Origin: Porodaedalea pini
Taxonomy: Eukaryota > Basidiomycota > Agaricomycetes > Hymenochaetales > Hymenochaetaceae
Reading direction: 5' to 3'
Assembly (NCBI GenBank): GCA_002794775.1
Contig: NBAY01000065.1
Span: forward strand, 170,020 to 234,019
Length of the DNA: 64,000 bases
Below, one piece after another: positions 34,695 to 46,628 of this stretch. Within the stretch, counting starts at the first letter, position 1, and each line of letters opens with the position of its first letter. The notes under the pieces were generated by a model. That model saw only the letters and a program-made list of their open reading frames with translations, was not told the origin of the DNA and ran no database searches. The position numbers were made by a program, and so were the translations under genes.

Positions 34695-36801
34695 TCTTGA
34701 GTTGGAACTGATACATCTTCTTCCATTACCAGGTGGATTAGTTCCAGTACCTGGTCATCGATGTCTATATCCACCAACCAAGCCTTGCAGTGTGCGAGGA
34801 ATGGTCGGCCAAGTAGGATGTTGAATGGTGCTGGGTGTATGACCTGTGCTTGTACGAGTACTGAGAATCCTCTGAGTCCTATCCTGAGTCGTGGTATTAG
34901 TCCAAGCAATTGGGTCCTAGACACGTCTGCTGTTTCAATAGTGATTCATTTGTTATTTAGAGTTGGCGATCCTAGGTGTTTCTATACATCCTGAGAAAGC
35001 CCTATAAATGAAGCTCCAGTGTCAAGTAGTCCTTCTACCTCGACTTTTCCATCCAGCCATACATTGATGACTCAAATTGGTACAGTCACTGGTGCGATTG
35101 GTTCCCTTTCTGTTGTTTCATCTGGGGATCCTGGTCTGGGTCCTACTGAGTACATGGCTGTGCCTTCCTCTTCAAGGTTTATCGGACTTCGCTTTGCCGT
35201 CATCATTTCCTTGCACTTTCGTCTGACCTCCAGCGAGGTTGCCAACAATTCTCGACCTGATATCGACACCATGGAATCCAAGAATCAGCAAAATACTGCA
35301 TCGACCATTGCAGGGTCATTAGCTGGTGTGTTGTATTTGAACTGAGGCCTCTGTATGTCTATTGTTGGATTGGGATGTCCAGGCTTCGGTTCTGTCCTTT
35401 CCCATGGTGGTGCTACATGGACTTGCATAGGCTCACTTGGTGGAATAGAGTTGGGTACCGATTTTTCGGTTGTTTTGGGCTCGGCCAATTCTGTCTCCTT
35501 TCCTTTGACTGTTTCAGTTTCCGGTACGCCCAAGTCCGTAACTGGTTCGCGTCCCTCTCGTTCTTTTGCTGGTTTTGTCAGGTGCTTAGGTGAGGGAGAG
35601 TTGGCTTTTCCTATATTTGCCAGTCTCGCCGATCATCTCTGCTGTCTGTGAGAATTGCCCGTATTGTCAAACCAAACCCTTCTTCCTTCCCCTACGTATT
35701 TGTCCTGAATTTCTTCGATGTGGGCTTCCTCCATACCTGGCTGGGTCGGCGTATACATACTTGGTCCTGATATGGCGGGGTAGTACGTATCGAACAAGTT
35801 TGCCATTTGGTGCAGTGGTGGATCTCATAGTGCTGTCATGTCGACAGGAATAGTCATACCCAGAGGGACTTTGTTTGGGTGGTCTCGGTAGTACAAGTTC
35901 ATTTGATCCAGTAGAGAAGAGCCTTGAGGTCCCGGTGGCAGTCGTGTTCCTCCTGGCATCACAACAAATCCTTGTGCATCCAAGGCCAGTAATTGTCGGT
36001 TCAGTAACGTGTCCCTGATTGTACAGTCTCTGAACAGGTGTGCAGTGCTGTGGCACATGGCACACGTTTGGGGTCCTGTATTCCTTACCTGCATATTTCT
36101 GGCTGGGGGTGGGCCTCTTGGTGGTGCCCTGTATTCTTCGCGTGGCCATCTGTAATCATCGGGTCGCTGGTACTCCCGCAGTTCATTATGGGCATATGGA
36201 CGATCTCGAGCGTACCGATCATCATAGTCTCGCCTTCAATAATCCTCCTTCCTTTCGCCCTGGAGATCCCATATCTCAGCTTGTAAATCTGATACCATGC
36301 ATGTGAGCAGGCTCAGTTCTGTGTCCTCTCGTTTAATGGGGTTCAGTGCATATGGTCCAGATGCTGCAGTGACGTGTTGCTGAGTAAAATATGGAGGTGC
36401 TGCGGGTATCCTGAATGTTCTATACTGCGGTACTGCATATCCTTGCTGCACCCCAGGACCAGTTACTAGGACTCCTCCTGCTATAAGTTGGTCGAGTTCA
36501 TTGTATAGTACCGGTATATCCCAAGGAACACCAGCTGGGTGTCGAAAGTCAACCAACCGAAGTTGTTGTTCGAGATGCTGATTGGTGAGCCAGTTTAGAC
36601 CTTCTCGATAGAACCACTTTTGATCTAGATCCGAAATGACTCCTTCTTGAACTAGATATGATGTAATACGCATAAAGCTTCGATGGTATTCTCCCAGGGC
36701 AGCCGTGCTCATCAAAACCTTGTTGGAATTCTCAGCAACGAAATTTATTAGATCTCCATAAGTGTATCTTATCGTTGCCGCTGGATAGAAGCCTAGGGCG
36801 G
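34691..36801 (-). pseudogene. Gag-protease of element D2, 5'-truncated by element E
   Basis: Homologous to 24955-27066 of D1 in reverse. Contains EYHRSFMRITSYLVQEGVIS, the CCHC knuckle CAMCHSTAHLFRDC and the protease-RT junction ending VSVPTQE. Stops differ from D1: for example the pair CGA..TGA in D1 at 25515-25527 is TGA..CGA here. Homology to D1 ends at 36801 where the E LTR begins, so E landed in D2; the other half of D2 is not in the window. Confidence 0.85.
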
Positions 36802-37735
36802 TGTAGAGCCGTGCCGATCATCCCATCACCGCCGATCACTCCAGAAGCATTCAAGAACTGGTTCCGACGTGTACCGATCAGTACCAGACTCAACCCGATC
36901 GGTCTGGTCTCGAATCAGAACCTCGCGATCGCGTCATCAGCACGTTCCGACACCTCCAAAAGCATACCGGAACGTACTGGAGATCTTATCTCGACAATTA
37001 GGGACGCGGTCACATGGAGCATACAGCCAAGATGCGTACCGGACTGCTGTCTGATGATGGGAGCCACGTACTGATTGGACGATCTGAGTTCCAGTGGAGC
37101 ACTGGTGTGATCGGACGCGAAGCAGACGTTTTTCCTCATTATGATTTATGTTTTTCCTATGTTCTTCTGATCTCTATGCACTCTATGCGTGCCTCTATGA
37201 CCTATGACTTTTCCTTTTGACTTCTCTATGTTTCAACTGATATGCACAGTATGCCCGTATGGAAATTATTAACCGTAGATAGATCTTTGGACTTAGTATA
37301 AATATGCACCCCATGTCGTAGGTAGAGGACAAGTCAGTTCTACCGCAGAGTCTCCCTTGGATAGGGTAACTTGAGTGCAATCCGTCTTAGTTCTCATAAT
37401 CTTGTAGTCATTCCGTCTTCGTCTTAGCATCTTGTCTCTCGAAACCATCTCTCGTCTCATACTTCGTAACTCGAACCTCATCGCTCGTCGTGATCACATC
37501 GTACCAGTGTTGATTACCTGTGTGTACCGACTCCGTACCGGTCAAACCACAGACCTGACAGGAGTTCCCGACCTTTGTTCTCGATATCGACATGTACCGG
37601 CGCGTACCGGAGTGTACCAACGCGTACCGGTACGTCAAGTGATCTCACCGCAGTCTACCCCTAACCTCCCAGAGCAACGCGATCACGTCCCCAAAAGGAC
37701 CGTTGATCCCAGACACCCCTAAGTCAGGATCTACA
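36802..37735 (+). mobile_element. 5' LTR of element E
   Basis: TGTAGAGCCG...GGATCTACA, 934 bp, with inverted ends TGTAGA/TCTACA. A fragment of its partner lies at 55240-55402. The differences I could read between the two over that stretch are all CG versus TG/CA. Confidence 0.88.
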
Positions 37736-37737
37736 AG

Positions 37738-37756
37738 TGGAGCCCACTGCGAGGGG
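37738..37756 (+). other. tRNA-type primer-binding site of element E
   Basis: TGGAGCCCACTGCGAGGGG, 2 nt after the LTR; begins with TGG. Same site type as C and D1. Confidence 0.7.
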
Positions 37757-37790
37757 GTTAAACGTGTCGTGATCCTCACGTCCACCGCGT

Positions 37791-39916
37791 TTGTCGCATG
37801 GGACATCTCAGCAGACTATTGAACCCCCTCATCCATATCGAACCGCTAACACTTGGCAGCGTAGATGCCATATCGAAGAGCGCGCTACGGATTCGGATTC
37901 AGAGTCCGTAGAGCGTTACCTTGATTCGGACTTAGAACAACTTAACACGTCATTCGACTCCGGAGCGCAGTCTCCCTTCTCATTAATCAGCTCGTCCGCA
38001 GTTCCGTCGACAGTCCCCTCAGCCCCGTCGACTAGCTCGTCACCACTAACTGAGCTCGAGAGTGACAACCCAGACGATACCGCTCAGCTCGTCTTACCGG
38101 ATCCTAGTTCGTCCGTACCGGGACAGACGTCTTTGCCTGTTGGTACGTCATCAGTTCCGTCGAACCCAGTTAACACACAGGCTACGCAGCCCTGGACATC
38201 GACTGTAGTAGCTCCGGTACAGCCAGTACCCCCAGTAAGAATCATGTCAAACCGTCCTCCACGTCGTGGAGCCAGAGACGCTCCCTTCTTCGATGGACAC
38301 AACCCGTTAGTGTTAGGATCTCAAGTGCGCTTCCTCTATTTTCCCTTTTCTTTAATCGTCTTCATCACCACCGACGTCCCCTCCCTCCCCCTCCCCATCG
38401 GACTTCGTCCGCCGTCGCCCCTTCCACTGACGTCACCCACTTATCGATCGTGTGACCCTTGCACGTGGTCGCCGAGTGACGTCGTCCACTCATTAGTAAG
38501 AACATTCCACAACGTTCCATCACATTCCATTTCCCAGGAACGTCGTCCTCTTTATAGTAGTCGGGTCACACAGGTACTGAGTATATAGGTAGCCCGTTCA
38601 CCTGTATTGTCCCTTACCCCAGCATTCTTGGAATCTACTACTGCTTGCTCTTGATAACGTCGTCCGCGACGCTCGTGCGTTTGACTCCTCCCCTCTTCAC
38701 TCTTGAGTCTGTGGATGCGGCGGTCGCCTGAACGGCACCCGCTATCGTTCTCCCACGCCGCTCAACCTCTGCCTGCGTCGTATGTGGGTATGATGGTTGA
38801 GTGGTTGTTGAGTATGTGGTCATACTCTAACAGTTAGACCTTCCTTGGTACTTCGAGGATATCAAATATATCGCGACCGACTGCAACTTAGACGACGCGG
38901 CGAAGATCCGGTACGCGAAGTATTACGCTTCGAGTTCCGTAGCTGAGCTGTGGGATACCGCCGATGGTGTTGGTATGGGAGCGAACGATTGGACGAAGGC
39001 GAAAGAGGCGATTATAGCATTCTACCCGGCATTGGCGCCCGGCGTGCGCTTCACCCGGGAAGACCTCGACAGGCTCATCGAAGGTTGGAGGAGTAAAGGA
39101 ATACAGTCGAGGGAGGATTTCAGAGAGTATAAGAGAGAGTTCATGGTGAGGTCGAAGTATTTGGAACGTAACTCGATCATTTCAGCGGAGGAAGCGGCAC
39201 GCGCGTTTGTTCAAGCCTTTATGGGAAAGATGAAGGACAGGTTACAGCAATGCCTAGAAACGAAGGAGGCTGACCCGTCCCCGGGCAAACCGTATACGAT
39301 CAATTTGGTGGTAAAGCATGCGGACTACATCCTGGCCGGTACGGTTTTCGACGACGTACCGACGACTCGAGCGCCCGACCTGACGAATCAGTCAAAGGTA
39401 AAGTCAGAGGAAGTGGATATCGGTACGGTGTGGGAAGCAGTCAAGAACATTCAGGTTCAGGTACAGTCACTCGGGCGAAGACCGCCGCCAGCAATGACGT
39501 CCCAGAGGAGTCCCGGGTGTGCGTTCTGTGGCGACACGAGCCACTACATTAGGTCGTGCCCGAAGGTGCTGGAGTATATCCAGGCAGGCAAGTGTGTGAG
39601 GGATGCGAACGGGAAGGTGACGCTACTGAACGGAGGGTTCGTACCAAGCACGGCAGTGGGTAATAATTTGATGGAAAAGATAGACTCGTTGCGTCAGGAG
39701 ACCAGTATGGCCTCGGTTAACCTCATAGAGGTGGCGACGTCAACAACAACGGGCACCGAAGTGTCGGAAGGTCCAGCGATGATGGCCGAAATTGCGGAGG
39801 AAGTATCGGATGAAGAGTTGGAAGTGGCGCAGTACGAAACGTTGTTGAACAAAGCGAAGAAGCGAGCGTCGGTGGTGAAGAAAGCCAAGTTCGATGGAGT
39901 CGAGATACCGGTATGA
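37791..39916 (+). pseudogene. Gag of element E, split by a solo LTR
   Basis: Gag polyprotein. The frame is open from 37791 but the first in-frame ATG is 38244 (MSNRPPRRGARDAPFFDG), where homology to C Gag also starts; an acidic Ser-rich stretch lies upstream and may be leader or a non-AUG extension. After NPL the 522-bp LTR G1 intervenes, then the frame resumes with DLPWYFEDIKYIATDCNL, EYKREFMVRSKYLERN and the CCHC knuckle CAFCGDTSHYIRSC (about 39,520). Removing the insert and one duplication copy restores the frame exactly. TGA 39914 (probable former CGA) ends this ORF, and the same frame continues into the protease region. Confidence 0.88.
38311..38832 (+). mobile_element. Solo LTR of family G (copy G1) inside E gag
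   Basis: TGTTAGGATC...CTCTAACA, 522 bp, flanked by the 5-bp duplication GTTAG (38306-38310 and 38833-38837). The same sequence, reversed, is at 59347-59868. TATA-like TATATAGG lies near 38583. ORFs in it on both strands are incidental. Confidence 0.92.
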
Positions 39917-40768
39917 CCGAAACCCGGTCCAGCAAACGTACCGACAACCTCGAATGCGAAACTGAGCGTACCGAAGCCAGTGGGTAACCCAAACATTCCC
40001 CAGGAGAGCCGATCGAGGACGAATTCGGGCGGGAACCAGCCACAGTTCCGGTACGTCGCTCCAATCGAGGATCCGGCGACGGTTCAGAAGGTATTGTTGA
40101 GGACGTTAGACTCGGCGGTAACGGTCACACAGCGGGAGCTCCTCGCTCTGTCTTCGGATATGAGGCGGCAGATGAAGGAATTGACAACAGCGAAGCGGTA
40201 CGCAGTCGGTAACGTCAACCTCGTCGAGTCGGACCAGGAAGGGAGCGAAGTCGCGGAGTACCGAGCGGTACCGGAGTCGTTGGCTCCGGTTCTCTTAGAG
40301 ACGGGACCGGCGGCACACGACGTGCTTCCCATCCACGTAATTAAGGTATTGATTGAGGATGCCGTCGAAGCAGAAGCCATACTCAATCAAGGGGCAGTGG
40401 TGTGCATCATTCGGGAAGACGTGTGGGAGAAGCTAGGAATTCATTTAGATCCGGATCACGCGATGACACTCGAAGCCACAGATGCGGGGAAGTCATCGAC
40501 ATTGGGAAGGATTCGAGACGCCAGATTCAGGGTAGCGGGTGTGGATTTGAAGTTGCAGGTTCAGGTGGTTTTGGTGGCACTGTTCGAAGTATTGTTGGGG
40601 CGACCATTTTTCGCTCTTACCGAATGCGAAACGAAGGATTTCTTGTCGGGCGATCAGCATATAACCATCATGGATCCCCGAGATCGGAATCGTAGGAGCA
40701 AGGTGTCGACCGGTATCCGGGCATTCTGGCATGCTCTGGAATCGGGTTTTCACAAGTCGAGGAACTGA
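39917..40768 (+). pseudogene. Protease region of element E with mutated catalytic site
   Basis: Continues the Gag frame after TGA 39914. Contains PQFRYVAPIEDPATVQKVLL, a segment also found in D as PQFKYNTPANDPAMVDAVF, and the retropepsin core EAEAILNQGAVVCIIREDVW, then VLLGRPFFAL. In D the same core is LLDTGASF, so the Asn at 40385-40387 replaces the catalytic Asp; the change is CTCGAT to CTCAAT, a CpG transition. Ends in TGA 40766. Confidence 0.78.
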
Positions 40769-40872
40769 CGCAGCAGTGCCAGCGAGACGAGTGGAAACCG
40801 ACGGTATGCGAGACGTGCCGCGGAGTCGATCTGTCGGTACGCGTACCGAGCTCATGTACAGACGTTTTATCT

Positions 40873-43800
40873 TTGCGTTTTAATGACCCCGATTATTTAT
40901 CTCATTGTCCAACCCCTTCTCAAACCAAAATTAATTCTCAATTCGTTCAACCCATTTACAGTTTTCAACAAATGTCCCCTAATGTTTTAAATCAATCCGA
41001 TTCAACTATTTCCCATTACGTTTCCCCAAGTTTTACCTTGAATACCCCAGCTCCATTTATTTATTCGCAGAGATTGAATTTTCTTTTATCTCCTTGCACC
41101 GTTGCCTTGGATGCTTCTTCGGACACTTTTGGTTCGGTGGTGTTGGATTCAACGGAGGATGAAGGAAGTGTTTTGGTGTACAAGCAGGTGGCGCAGAAGG
41201 TCCGTCCCGTACCGGGAGTGTTACCGGAGGAGTTTCGTATAGTTTGAAGGCAACATCCCAATCCGTTGGCCGACATGCCAAAGTTACCGATGAAACCGGT
41301 ACCGTTCGTACTGACGGGAAAGTTTACGCAGGAAAGGCTGGACGCGATGGATTTGGACCCAGGCGGATTTCTGTGGGACGAAGAGAAGAAGTTGGTGGTG
41401 AATCTGATCATGTTGCAGGAAGGGGCATTTGCGTGGTCAGAGACGGAGAGAGGGACCTTAGATCCGACATATTTCGATCCGGTACGCATACCGACGGTGG
41501 CGCACATACCGTGGGTGCGGAAGAACATACCGATCCCCCCTGGGATACTCAAAAAGACGCTAAACATACTCAGGGAGAAGATCGCCACCGGAGTTATCGA
41601 ACTGTCGAACTCGTTGTACCACTCGAGGTGGTTTTGTGTGGTAAAGAAAGACGGAGCGTCCTTACAGTTCGTTATCAACTTGCAGGATCTGAACGGAGTG
41701 ACCATTCGAGACTCGGCCGTACTGCCAGACATCGAGACGCTAGTAGACACGTGCAGCGGGTGCACGTGTTACACGGTACTTGATCTCGCTGTTGCTTTCG
41801 ACCAGCGAATGCTCGACGAACGGTCCCGAGACTTAATGACGTTCCAGACCCCGCTCAGTACATTTCGACTGAAGGTGTTACCGATGGGATACACAAATTC
41901 ACTGCAGATTCTCCATGGAGACGTCACGTTTATTCTCAGCAACGAAATTCCTAAGGTGGCACAGCCGTTCGTGGACGATGTAATTACGCAAGGAGGGTTT
42001 ACACGGTACGAGCGTACTGACAGAGGGTTCGAAACGATTCCCAAGAACCCAGGCATCCGCCGGTTCATCTACGAACACTTGTGCGACGTAAATCGAGTGC
42101 TGCAGAGGATGAGGAAAGTGGGCGGTACATTTTCCGGGAAGAAATTCCAGGCGTGTACCAATTTGGCGATATTTTTGGGGAATAAACTCACGTACCGAGG
42201 GCGTGAACTGGATGATTCAAAGGTTCAGAAGGTGTGGGATTGGCCCCCATGTCGAACGGTGACGGAGGTGAAAGGATTTCTCGGTACAGTTGGAGTGTTG
42301 AGGGTGTTTATTAAGGATTTTGCAAAGAAAGCTCGACCATTGACCCGACTTACGCGTAAAAACAACATATTCAATTGGGGACCGGAAGAGCAGGATTCGA
42401 TGGACACGTTGAAGGAAGCGGTTATCGACTGCCCGGCACTGTGCACGATCGACTATGGGTCGGACAGAGCGGTTATCTTAGCGGTGGATTCGTCGATCAT
42501 AGGAGTAGGGTGGACGTTGGGCCAGGATCACCCGGATGGTAGGAGAAGGATTAATCGGTTCAGGTCGATCAACTGGAACTCGGTACAGGTGACGTACTCC
42601 CAGCCGAAGATCGAGTTGTTCGGGTTGTTTAGGGCATTGAGGGTGGTGAGGTTGTTTATTTATGGAGTTAAGCTCCTGGTGGTCGAGATGGACGCAGCAT
42701 ACGTCAAAGGGATGATTAACAATCCGGATCTACAGCCGAACGCGATGATAAACCGGTGGATTGCAGGAATTCTCCTTTTCGACTTCGAGCTTCGCCACGT
42801 ACCGGCCACGGAATTCACGTGTACCAACGGACTGTCGAGACGGCGAGCCACGCCAGAGGACCCACAGGAAGAAGACGACTATGAAGAATGGATCGATGCG
42901 GTGTATGCATTTTTGTATGGAGCGGTGTTGAGTACCGACGTCAAAGAAGGGTCCGGTACAGCCACAGATCCTCAGGGGCAGCGATTCCTGGCCTTGGATT
43001 TGGTAAAGTCGCGAGAGAAGCGATTAGAGTTGGTTCGGTACCTCCTCGAACACGGAAGGAAGCCCCCGGAGATCGACAAGAAGCGCTTTCCCTCGTTCGT
43101 TCGGTATGCCTCTGGATTCTTCGTGCGAGCAGGACGGCTTTGGCAAAAGACCCGACAAGAGCATCCCCAGCTGGTCGTCGAACAGGAACGCCGCTGGTCG
43201 CTCGTCCAGCAGGCTCACGACGATCTCGGACACAAGGGAGTGTATTCAGTACGCACTCGATTGCTGGATCGGTTTTGGTGGCCGTCGATTTCAGAGGACG
43301 TCAAATACTTTGTGCGTATGTGTCATATCTGTCAGATGCGCCAGACCACGAAAGTGTCGATACCGCCATCGGTACCGGACGTACCGACATTGTTCGCCTG
43401 GATCCACATCGACACGAAGCACATGCCCGCTTCAGGAGGCTTTCACTACATCGTACATGCGCGGTGCTCCTTGTCCAGTTACCTGGAGTTCTGACTGTTA
43501 CAAAAGCAGACTGGTCACACGATCGGGCAGTTCATTTTTCAGGAATTACTGTGTCGGTACGGCGTGTGTCCCGAACTCGTTACCGATAACGGTACTCCGT
43601 TTATCGCTGCGCTTGATTGGTTGTGGGATCGGTACCACATTTCGCACATCAAGATCTCAGTGTATAATTCTTAGGCCAACGGGATCGTCGAACGACGGCA
43701 TTACAACGTCCAGGAAGCCTTGATCAAGGCAGCCGACAGGAATGCATCCAAATGGCATGAGCACGCTTACTTGGTTTTCTGGGCCGAGCGTATCACAATC

Positions 43801-44373
43801 CAGAAATCGACCGGCATGTCGCCATACTACATGGTTCATGGAGTCGAGCCGGTACTTCCTTTCGATCTCGCCGAGGCCACTTATCTTACTCCGCTGTTGG
43901 ATTCCCCGATGCATACCGAGGAACTGATAGCGACCCAGGCACGCCAGTTACAGAAGCGTCCGGCGGACCTTGATAGGATCGCGCAGTTGGTTCAAGATGC
44001 TCAACACAAGTATGCTCGACAGTTTGCCGAAGTCCATAAGCACGTCATCAAGAACTACGATTTCCAGCCCGGTCGACTCGTACTTGTATGGAACACCCAG
44101 ATCGAAAAGGAGTTGGACCGAAAGATGAAGGCCTGCTACTTAGGACCGTACGTCATTGTCCGTAGGACACATTCCGGAGCGTATATCATCTCGGAACTCG
44201 ATGGATCGGTTTCCCAGATTCGGGTTGCAGCTTTTCGTCTCATTCCTTATTTTCCCCGATCTGACATTTCTGTTCCCCTTGACGAAATCCTTCGACAGGA
44301 TGATGACAAACATAGCATGATGAAGGAAGACCTGGTGGAAGAAGATGGCTCTGAGTCGGACTCGGATACCTAG
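40873..44373 (+). pseudogene. Pol of element E (RT, RNase H, integrase), three in-frame stops
   Basis: Replicates and integrates the element. After an AT-rich start (first ATG in frame near 40972) come VRPVPGVLPEEFRIV, a TGA at 41245, then a 742-codon stretch with RT (VLDLAVAFDQ, VLPMGYTNS, FVDD at about 41,970), RNase H (YSQPKIELFGLFRALRVVRL) and the integrase zinc finger (HDDLGHKG..CHICQ). TGA 43492 falls in the integrase core after its first Asp (IHIDTKHMP); the same frame continues with VTDNGTPF (second Asp), a TAG at 43672, and GIVERRH (Glu). The C-terminal tail YLGPYVIVRRTHSGAYIISE and an acidic end lack a chromodomain. Frame is kept throughout; only point mutations disable it. Confidence 0.88.
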
Positions 44374-44796
44374 TCACGATTTCTGATTATGTTCACCATC
44401 CAAGGTACCGGTACGCATACCGACACGTACCGACGCCTCTTTATTTTATTATCTTTTAATCAATTATGACCCATTTATGTTTTGACCATGGAACTGTTTA
44501 CACTCTTTCATATGGAACACTTTCTCGATTATCAAAACATTAACTATATGGCCTATCTTTGATTTCCCTTTTTCGGTACATTAGTAAAATCACAAACGGA
44601 CACTTAAGGACGATCTTTCCTTTTCTTATTCTTTTCGTTCTTTTGTTTTATCACACCAAAACTTAAAGAAAACAAAGAAAAATCCATATTCAAAAATATA
44701 TACAAATAAATTACTACACTTTGTAATTTTTTTCTTTTTTTTCTTTTCTTCTTTCCGCAGGACCGAGTCGTACCAACGCGTACCGACGTGTACTGA
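44374..44796. other. Non-coding spacer between E pol and the antisense gene
   Basis: AT-rich, with CGTACCG-type short repeats at each end (also frequent in the E LTR). Two genes converge here, so it probably holds both polyadenylation regions. No further ORF is supported. Confidence 0.5.
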
Positions 44797-45064
44797 CTAG
44801 TCCTCCTCCTCCTCCCTTGTGCCCCACTTCCCCTTCTCAAGCGCCGCAAGGTGCACGCGGATCGAGGCTGCTTCAGCTGCCTGACGAGTTGCCTCCGCAG
44901 CGAGTCGATGCGAGCTACGCTTGAGCTCACGGACGTCGTGCACGAGCTCTGCGACAACGTGGTCGAACTCGTCTTCGGAGTCGTGCTCCGAGACGAGCTT
45001 GCACGGGTCCTCGTATGTGCCAGCGAACCGGCTTGGACCTGCAATGGGCGGCGAGGCAGCGCAG
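44797..45064 (-). pseudogene. C-terminal part of the antisense gene of E, severed by element F
   Basis: Minus-strand frame reads SPPIAGPSRFAGTYEDPCKL, an acidic EHDSEDEFDHVVAEL run, a Leu/Arg/Ala-rich helix (about 44,960-44,850) and GTREEEED, then TAG at 44799-44797. A predicted coiled coil with acidic tail. Upstream it meets the F LTR, beyond which, 8 kb away, the N-terminal part (53154-55078) continues in the same orientation. The frames of the two parts differ by one nucleotide after removal of F and a duplication copy, so an unseen intron, an indel or prior decay must be assumed. Confidence 0.7.
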
Positions 45065-46615
45065 TGTCATGGATGCTTTTTAATTATTTTATTCTCTTAT
45101 CATTTTCCCTTATCTTATCTTATCATATCTTATCCACTCATTACTAATCACACCTATTTCGACTTACTCATATCCATTACGCCCCTTTCTCACACTGTCA
45201 TTATTTGCTGACTGATACTATGACGCTATTGTTCTACGAAGTTCCACGACATTCTTTCATCTATCTTTATGTAGTAGCTAATTCCAAGGTCCGTGCGCAG
45301 CCACTGCAGGGTATATAAGTAGGTAGTCCTCCTGTACTTATCCCTTAGTTTCGACCTGGTCAATTCTACCTGGCTACGTCCAGAAGCTGTCCCCTTACCT
45401 CTGCGCTGTGTCAGTTCCCCTGGCTCACCGTTCTCTCTCTCTTCTCCCTCCTCCTCTGACTGGGTTCCGCGTTGTAACACCAACCGGTTTGTTGGGCACG
45501 GAACGAGCGGAACGCACGCGATGTACGTCACGAAGTCGAAGAGCCTCGACTCGGCAATCGAGCAAAGCGGTACACCCGGGTCGGCGGTGATTACCCGAAC
45601 ACGGAACGCACGCAACGGCCGGATCGCACGCATCAGCTACTCGGACCGACCCCGGTGCACTTATCTGTGCGCGTGTCCACTCAACCCTGCCAAAGGTTCG
45701 TTCATTTGCCTTTGTCTAACGAACATGCGGCAGCCCGGCATTGGTCGTTCCGGCTCCGTACAAAGGATCCCGAAGCTCACCGACGCTACGCCAAGTCAAC
45801 ACGCGCCGTCCCCGCCTTTCAGTAGTTCGGATCGTGGAGCCGCTCAAAGGAAACACTCAGGAGGCTCAGTGGTAGGACAATAGAGGACTCGTCTTATTTT
45901 ATTTCGCCTTTCATGTTTACGCTGGACACTTGTTTAGTATTTATAGAGCGTCGAATGTTGTAGATAGAAGAGAAATTCCACCCCCGAGTTTCGACGCCTA
46001 ACTTTGTGTGCTATCTCTCAGGACTGTCTCTAGGTACGCCTCGGTGCCTCAGTGACTCGAATCGCTCACCTCGACTTCGTTTTATTCGCGTTGCGCCCGT
46101 TGCGCTCGTTCCGTCCGTTCCGTCCTTACCTCGTTTCGCTTCGTTCTCGTTATCTCGACTTCGACTCCCTCTCGTCTCTTATCTTCTGAATTAAGTCCCG
46201 TATCTCGCCCCGCTCTCTGGTACTCCAGACGACGTCTGTTGAGCACAGGGACCAGCCGTTCATCCCGAGGACAATCCCGCTCCGAGAAAGTCGTGTTAGT
46301 ATTAGCGCATCTCCGTGTCTTCTGACACAGCCACCGACGATCCCCCACACATCTCGAGCGCTCCGCCGGCGCTACGCTTCGAACACTTCCCTATTAGTAC
46401 CCTTCGTCGATTCCGTTGCCCCTGACACACCGGAACGCACGCAACCCGAATCCTGCGATCCGGAACCCACGGAACTCGACCGGAACGAGGGTTTTGACCC
46501 ATTAGACACGTCTCCCTCGAACTCAATCATCTGATTCCTATTCACTAACAACCGGAACTCAGAATTATCAGCGTGACCCGGCTACCCCTTGCGTACCCGT
46601 AGTCCGTCGCTGACA
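45065..46615 (+). mobile_element. 5' LTR of chromovirus F, interrupted by a solo LTR of C
   Basis: TGTCATGG...GCTGACA; 449 bp once the insert (45473-46570 plus one 4-bp duplication) is removed, the same length as the 3' LTR. TATA box GTATATAAG at 45311-45319. The two LTRs differ at five positions, every one CG against TG or CA. The insert lies downstream of the promoter, in the part transcribed as R/U5. Confidence 0.92.
45473..46570 (+). mobile_element. Solo LTR of family C (copy C2) inside the F LTR
   Basis: TGTAACACC...GAATTATCA, 1098 bp, with the duplication GCGT (45469-45472 and 46571-46574). It is better preserved than the LTR at 29343-30434. Confidence 0.9.
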
Positions 46616-46617
46616 CA

Positions 46618-46628
46618 AGGTCGAAACT
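46618..46628 (+). other. Self-priming primer-binding site of element F
   Basis: AGGTCGAAACT lies 2 nt after the LTR and is the exact reverse complement of AGTTTCGACCT at 45347-45357, about 28 bp after the TATA box, where the RNA should begin. This is the arrangement known from Tf1/sushi-type chromoviruses, which prime from the 5' end of their own mRNA. There is no TGG-type site. Confidence 0.75.

Noticed and set aside
38311..38832. ORF ends inside the 522-bp insert as part of E Gag
   Set aside because: The duplication GTTAG and the identical copy at 59347 show it is an insertion; the Gag frame continues after it.
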